Part shown: piece by piece, positions 59,672 through 64,000 of the stretch
Position numbering within the stretch: position 1 is the first letter of the stretch
Layout of the letters: each line of letters opens with the position of its first letter
Assembly: GCA_029238665.1 (NCBI GenBank)
Contig: JAQWFQ010000024.1
Span: 1 to 64,000, forward strand
DNA length: 64,000 bases
Direction of reading: 5' to 3'
Origin: Crocinitomicaceae bacterium
GTDB lineage: Bacteria; Bacteroidota; Bacteroidia; Flavobacteriales_D; Crocinitomicaceae
Program-made: the position numbers and the translations under genes
The notes under the pieces: model-generated
The model's database searches: none
What the model saw: only the letters and a program-made list of their open reading frames with translations
What the model was told of the DNA's origin: nothing

Positions 59672-61198
59672 ATGAAAGTACTAGTAGCATTTGCATTATT
59701 ATTTACAACATCAATAGCTTTTGGCCAAACACTAAAGTTCAAAATAAAAGGGCAAAAGGATACAACTGTAAACCTTGTTAGATATTATGGTAAACGTCTA
59801 TACTATGCAGACACTGCGGAATTAAAAAATGGCACTGTTGTTTTTGATGGGTCGAAACAAAAACCTGGCATATTAGCACTTTTTCTACCTGATCAAAAAA
59901 TGCTTGAGTTCATCTACAACGATGAAGATGTAACTATTGAAGCGGACTACCCTGACCTCATGGGGACTGCACATGTAAAAAAGTCTGATGAAAATAAAGT
60001 TTTCAGTGCCTACATTAAATACATCAACTCCCAAAGAGCAATGGCGAACCAATTGGTAGAACAACGTAAAGGTTTTGCCCCTAACTCAACTGAATACAAA
60101 TCATTAACGGAAGAAATAAACCAAAAAACTGAAAACGTAGTCGCCTATCAAAATGACATTGTAATAAATCACTGGGATAAGTTCGTTTCTAGAATTGTAA
60201 AAATGTCTATGGACATTGTTATTCCCGATGCTCCTTTAGACGAAACAGGAGCTCCGCTTGATTCAAACTTTAAATTTCTTTATTTCAGAAAGCACTATTT
60301 TGACAACATTGACTTACAAGATGAACGCCTGGTTAGAACACCTATTTACCACAATAAGTTAGAGAATTACTTCAGTAAAAACATGATGGTTCAACACTGG
60401 GACACCGTATTGCAATATGCTTTTGATTTATGCGATCAACTGAATCCAAAAAATGAATTGTTTCAATACACCGTATCCTGGATTACCAGTTCTTATGAAA
60501 AAAGTAAAATCATGGGTATGGATAAAGTATTCGTAATGATGGGTGATCGTTACTACTGTCCACGAGATGCTGATGGAAACTCACTAGCTTCTTGGATGAC
60601 AGCAGAAAAATTAAAAACACTTTGCGAAAAAGTTGAAACACAAAAAAACCTGGTAATGGGCGCCACTGCTCCTAATATATCACTTAGAGACACTTCAGAT
60701 GTTACATGGAAAGATTTCTACAGCTTAGATAGCGAGTATAAAATACTCTACTTCTGGGACCCAAACTGTGGGCATTGTAAAAAAATAACGCCCAAATTAC
60801 AAGTTCTATATGAACGTAAATTTCGAGAGCGAAATGTTGAAATATTTGCCGTTGGAAAAGCAATTGGTGATGAATTCGAAAAATGGAAAACGTACATTAA
60901 GAACAATAACTTAGAATTTATCAATGTTGCCGTTACAGATAATTTATTTAAAGCAGCTACTGAAGATGCACGGCAATTTATACCCAGATACACGACATTG
61001 GAAGCTTTGAACTACCAACAAACCTATGATATATACGCCACTCCAAAAGTTTTTGTTTTAGATCGGGCGAATAAGATAATTGCGAAAAGCCTCAGTGTAT
61101 CTCAACTAGAAGACTTGATTGATCGGCTTCAAGGCAAAAGTGATGTTGAGAAAATATATCCACCAGAAGACGTTCCAGAGGACGAACAAATGCACTAG
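59672..61198 (+). CDS. secreted thioredoxin-fold protein (TlpA-like) with DUF-type N-terminal region
   Basis: A 508-residue exported protein: signal MKVLVAFALLFTTSIAFG, an N-terminal beta domain (KFKIKGQKDTTVNLVRYYGKRLYYADT, DUF4369-like), a helical middle, and a C-terminal thioredoxin-like domain with the redox motif C366-G-H-C369 in YFWDPNCGHCKKITPKLQ. Similar Bacteroidota proteins act in periplasmic thiol redox. A near-consensus box TACATTTA is at 59644-59651. Confidence 0.88.
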   Translation: MKVLVAFALLFTTSIAFGQTLKFKIKGQKDTTVNLVRYYGKRLYYADTAELKNGTVVFDGSKQKPGILALFLPDQKMLEFIYNDEDVTIEADYPDLMGTAHVKKSDENKVFSAYIKYINSQRAMANQLVEQRKGFAPNSTEYKSLTEEINQKTENVVAYQNDIVINHWDKFVSRIVKMSMDIVIPDAPLDETGAPLDSNFKFLYFRKHYFDNIDLQDERLVRTPIYHNKLENYFSKNMMVQHWDTVLQYAFDLCDQLNPKNELFQYTVSWITSSYEKSKIMGMDKVFVMMGDRYYCPRDADGNSLASWMTAEKLKTLCEKVETQKNLVMGATAPNISLRDTSDVTWKDFYSLDSEYKILYFWDPNCGHCKKITPKLQVLYERKFRERNVEIFAVGKAIGDEFEKWKTYIKNNNLEFINVAVTDNLFKAATEDARQFIPRYTTLEALNYQQTYDIYATPKVFVLDRANKIIAKSLSVSQLEDLIDRLQGKSDVEKIYPPEDVPEDEQMH

Positions 61199-61271
61199 TA
61201 AACATTTATCTTAGTAACTTTTGCTTGTTAAAAACTTAGTGAATGGTTTAATAAAAAAGTTCTTTATAGTT

Positions 61272-61279
61272 TATATTTG
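61272..61279 (+). promoter_or_regulatory. -7 box of the large surface-protein gene
   Basis: TATATTTG is a perfect TAnnTTTG match about 65 bases before the ATG, giving a leader of roughly 60 bases, unusually long for this window. Confidence 0.6.
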
Positions 61280-61344
61280 TACTTATAACGAATGATTTAT
61301 AAAAATAAATCGTATATTAATATGATTTTATACGGATATCAGCT

Positions 61345-64000
61345 ATGAAGAAATTACTACTCATACTACTCTGCTTTCCAACATTAACATGGGCACAACA
61401 AACCTATGTTCCTGACGATAATTTTGAACAAGCATTAATTGATTTAGGATATGACAATTCCTTGGATGATTATGTCCTTACATCAACTATTAATACGATA
61501 ACCACACTTAACATTAACAATAAGTCTATCAGCGACTTAACAGGAATCGAGGACTTTACTGCTTTAACTGAACTGAACTGCTACCACAACAACCTTACAA
61601 CGATCAATGTCAGTAGTAATAATGCACTTACTTCTTTATTTTGTTACAACAATCAACTCACAACCCTTGATGTAAGTAATAATACTGCGTTAACGAGTTT
61701 ATTTTGCCATAACAATCAACTTACCAGCCTTGATGTACGAAACGGTACAAACGTTAACATGCCTTCATTTTATGCCATAGGAAATCCTTACCTCTATTGT
61801 ATTGATGTTGACAACCCTGCATGGTCAACTACAAGCTGGACAGGTGTTGATTCGTGGGCTTCCTTTGCGATTAATTGTTCTTCAGGAGCTGGGTACACCT
61901 ATGTTCCGGACAATAATTTTGAACAGGCATTAATTGACTTAGGATATGACAACTTTATAGATGATTACGTGCTGACCTCAAACATCAACACAGTTACCAC
62001 ACTAGATATCAATGGTGAATCTATTGCTGACTTAACAGGCATTGAGGACTTTACATCCCTCACTGAATTGTTGTGCCAAAATAATCAATTGACAGCACTT
62101 GACGTAACCAATAATAGTGCAATAACGAACTTAAACTGTCAAGACAATCAAATAATTAGTCTCGACTTAAGCTACAACACTGCCTTAACAATCCTCAATT
62201 GTCAAAACAATCAACTTACTAGTCTTGATGTTAAAAATGGCAATAACATCAACGTGATATCTTTTTTTAGCACCAACAATCCAGCTCTATATTGTATCGA
62301 AGTGGATAATCCTACATGGTCAACTACAAATTGGACAAGTATAGATACTCAATCCTACTTTAGTATAGATTGTACACCTGCATGTATAGACCCAACAGCT
62401 TTAGCAGCAACAAACATTATAGATATTTCCGCAGACTTAAACTGGTCTACTACTGCAGGCTTGTCTAATATTGAATATGGTTTAACCGGATTTATATTAG
62501 GGACAGGGATACAAATAATTGCAATAACCGATACAACCCAAACAATTACTGGATTGACCGCTTCAACCGCATACGAATACTACATTCAGTCTGATTGTAT
62601 TATTAATGAAAGCGCGTGGGTTGGTCCTTTTACACTCGTAACAACACCACCTATTCCAACCACACAATTAGAAAGCATAAGCTGTAATACTGTAATTGGT
62701 GGAGTAACGGACATCATCAAAGCAGATGCTGTTGCTGGTGCAAGTAATTATAGGTTTAGATTGATCAATGGCACGGACACATTAATTGTTGATCGTCCTT
62801 TTAGATCACTTCCCTTGAGCCTCGTCTCTCTATCCTATGATTTAACTTACAATGTAGATGTTGCAATAACCCTTAACGGAATACAGGGGGATTTTGGTCC
62901 TGTTTGTACAATAACAACTCCTGTTTTCCCAATGACTCAACTAGAAGCAATCTATTGTGGAAGCACGCCAAGTTCACTAAGTAGCAGTATAAAAGCAGAT
63001 GCTGCTACTGGAGCAACTGGTTACCGATTTAGATTTAGAGATGGTGTAGACACAATGACCTATGACGCACCTTTCAGAACCGTAAGCTTATCCAACTTTG
63101 CTCTAGAAGACGGGACAATATATATTGTTGATGTTGCTGTAATTATTAATGCTTACATAGGTGATTTTGGACCACTCTGCACCATAACAACCGAAGCATT
63201 TCCAATGACACAATTGGAAACAACTTACTGTAACATCACGGTAAACTCTTTAACAGATAACATTAAAGCAGATGCTGCAACTGGGGCAACTGGATATCGA
63301 TTTAGATTCATTAACGGAATCGACACCATGATTTACGACGCACCATTTAGAACGGTAAACCTTTCTAATTTCGCGTTAAATTTTGGAGTTACATACGATG
63401 TTGATGTCGCTGTAATAGTAAGTGGTGTTATTGGCTCTTATGGCCCCGTATGCACGATAACAACCCCTATTCCAACAACTCAACTAGAAACATCTTTTTG
63501 TAACATTTCTATTTCATCCCTATCGAGTAGTATTAAAGCGTATGCAGCAACTGGGGCTACCGGATATCGTTTTAGATTTATTAATGGTTCGGATACATTA
63601 ATCTATGATGCACCTTTTAGAACCGTAAACCTATCTAATTTCGCATTGAACAATGACCTAACTTACAATGTTGATGTTGCGGTAATTATTAACAGTATTA
63701 CTGGGCAGTTTGGGGTAGTTTGTACAATTAAAACCCCGACAACAATTACACAGCTTTCACAATTTTACTGTGGAAGCACTTCCAATTCACTCGTAAGTAG
63801 TATTAAAGCAATTGCTATAACTGGCGCAACAAACTACAGATTTCGATTTATCTATGGTACAGATACAATGACTGCTGACGCTCCATTTAGAACAATTTAT
63901 CTGTCTGAATTTGCTTTAATCGCAAACACAACCTACAATGTTGATGTTGCTGTAACAACAGGGGGTATTATGGGGGTGTATGGACCAGTCTGTACCATTA
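61345..64000 (+). CDS. large secreted repeat protein, 3' end outside window (partial)
   Basis: From ATG 61345 the frame is open to the end of the window (885 codons, no stop). A signal peptide (MKKLLLILLCFPTLTWA) is followed by two 159-residue copies of an LRR-like domain (61402-61878 and 61897-62373; each begins TYVPD.NFEQALIDLGYDN and contains LTELnC-NNqLT-LDV units), a fibronectin-III-like domain (~62380-62649), then at least five ~90-residue beta repeats with KADAATGATGYRFRF and YNVDVAV motifs. Such proteins are usually exported by the type IX system with a C-terminal sorting domain, which would lie outside the window; adhesion is a reasonable guess. Confidence 0.88.
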   Translation, partial: MKKLLLILLCFPTLTWAQQTYVPDDNFEQALIDLGYDNSLDDYVLTSTINTITTLNINNKSISDLTGIEDFTALTELNCYHNNLTTINVSSNNALTSLFCYNNQLTTLDVSNNTALTSLFCHNNQLTSLDVRNGTNVNMPSFYAIGNPYLYCIDVDNPAWSTTSWTGVDSWASFAINCSSGAGYTYVPDNNFEQALIDLGYDNFIDDYVLTSNINTVTTLDINGESIADLTGIEDFTSLTELLCQNNQLTALDVTNNSAITNLNCQDNQIISLDLSYNTALTILNCQNNQLTSLDVKNGNNINVISFFSTNNPALYCIEVDNPTWSTTNWTSIDTQSYFSIDCTPACIDPTALAATNIIDISADLNWSTTAGLSNIEYGLTGFILGTGIQIIAITDTTQTITGLTASTAYEYYIQSDCIINESAWVGPFTLVTTPPIPTTQLESISCNTVIGGVTDIIKADAVAGASNYRFRLINGTDTLIVDRPFRSLPLSLVSLSYDLTYNVDVAITLNGIQGDFGPVCTITTPVFPMTQLEAIYCGSTPSSLSSSIKADAATGATGYRFRFRDGVDTMTYDAPFRTVSLSNFALEDGTIYIVDVAVIINAYIGDFGPLCTITTEAFPMTQLETTYCNITVNSLTDNIKADAATGATGYRFRFINGIDTMIYDAPFRTVNLSNFALNFGVTYDVDVAVIVSGVIGSYGPVCTITTPIPTTQLETSFCNISISSLSSSIKAYAATGATGYRFRFINGSDTLIYDAPFRTVNLSNFALNNDLTYNVDVAVIINSITGQFGVVCTIKTPTTITQLSQFYCGSTSNSLVSSIKAIAITGATNYRFRFIYGTDTMTADAPFRTIYLSEFALIANTTYNVDVAVTTGGIMGVYGPVCTI
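61402..62373 (+). repeat. tandem duplication of LRR-like domain (period 495 bases)
   Basis: Two copies of equal length (477 bases, 159 codons) start at 61402 and 61897. They share the opening TYVPD.NFEQALIDLGYDN, three to four LRR-type turns and the closing ..YCI.VDNP.WSTT.WT, so the duplication is evident at protein level. Confidence 0.85.
62659..64000 (+). repeat. tandem array of ~90-codon beta repeats
   Basis: Repeat starts at 62659, 62932, 63205, 63475 and 63745, periods 273, 273, 270 and 270 bases. Each has ..TQLE..YC, SIKADAATGAT.YRFRF, D..FRTV.LS.FAL and YNVDVAV, ending G.(F/Y)GPVCTI. The array continues past the window edge. Confidence 0.85.

Noticed and set aside
62659-64000. Possible CRISPR-like or mobile repeat
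   Set aside because: The period (~270 bases) and the preserved reading frame show a protein repeat, not spacers and direct repeats.

Overview
The window is AT-rich chromosomal DNA from a Bacteroidota bacterium, most likely order Flavobacteriales (family not resolved). The evidence is a TonB receptor/DUF4249 pair, a BT_3928-type DoxX protein, DUF1599, DUF5522 and DUF2795 proteins, a repeat-rich secreted protein of type IX-secreted style, and promoters of the Bacteroidota form (-7 box TAnnTTTG, often followed by C) instead of sigma70 -10/-35 boxes. No rRNA, CRISPR array, prophage or insertion sequence was seen. Most of the window is core genome; genes are tightly packed and often overlap by 1-20 bases.

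1-16 kb: a truncated NTF2-like gene, tRNA-Arg(ACG) with promoter and terminator, then a leftward block DUF1599 - BT_3928 - tpiA - prmA - giant secreted beta-rich protein - clpS, divergent from folP. Then come an ACC deaminase-like enzyme, a DUF5522 protein, an acyltransferase, an unknown membrane-anchored protein, a corrinoid/metal-receptor protein without signal peptide, a cystathionine-beta-synthase-like enzyme and a Ca/Na antiporter.

16-31 kb: uvrB - DUF3817 - comB - zinc phospholipase C/S1-P1-like gene, a NatAB-type ABC exporter, tRNA-Leu(GAG), a small lipoprotein, a leftward TPR - comA - WD40 operon, then deaD - typA. ComA and ComB together would give sulfolactate from phosphoenolpyruvate and sulfite.

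31-41 kb: tatA, and a leftward operon of polysaccharide deacetylase, FemAB-like acyltransferase, SDR, FlaA1/CapD-like nucleotide-sugar dehydratase and two hotdog thioesterases (surface glycan or lipid modification). Then CYTH protein, an operon of threonine aldolase - lipoprotein - small unknown, a TauE/SafE permease, and O-methyltransferase - truC.

41-64 kb: a TrmH-type methyltransferase, SulP transporter, TonB receptor with DUF4249 lipoprotein, recF-DUF721 divergent from YfgM-like TPR - ribH - glmM, and an operon ispH - (receiver/adenylate cyclase/HD protein) - PduO-type cobalamin adenosyltransferase. Next are a DUF2795 gene with a full promoter and terminator, mltF - miaA, a small MacB/FtsX-type ABC pair, a thioredoxin-fold secreted protein, and the 5' part of a large secreted protein with two duplicated LRR-like domains and at least five ~90-residue repeats that runs off the right edge.

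The best candidates for undescribed biology are the receiver-adenylate cyclase-HD fusion (52556-54250), the giant secreted protein with an embedded winged-helix-like segment (1029-5618), the surface-glycan operon (31.1-36.4 kb), the ABC pair with altered ATPase motifs (57763-59588), and the many promoters whose -7 box sits only 3-5 bases from the start codon, implying leaderless mRNAs.
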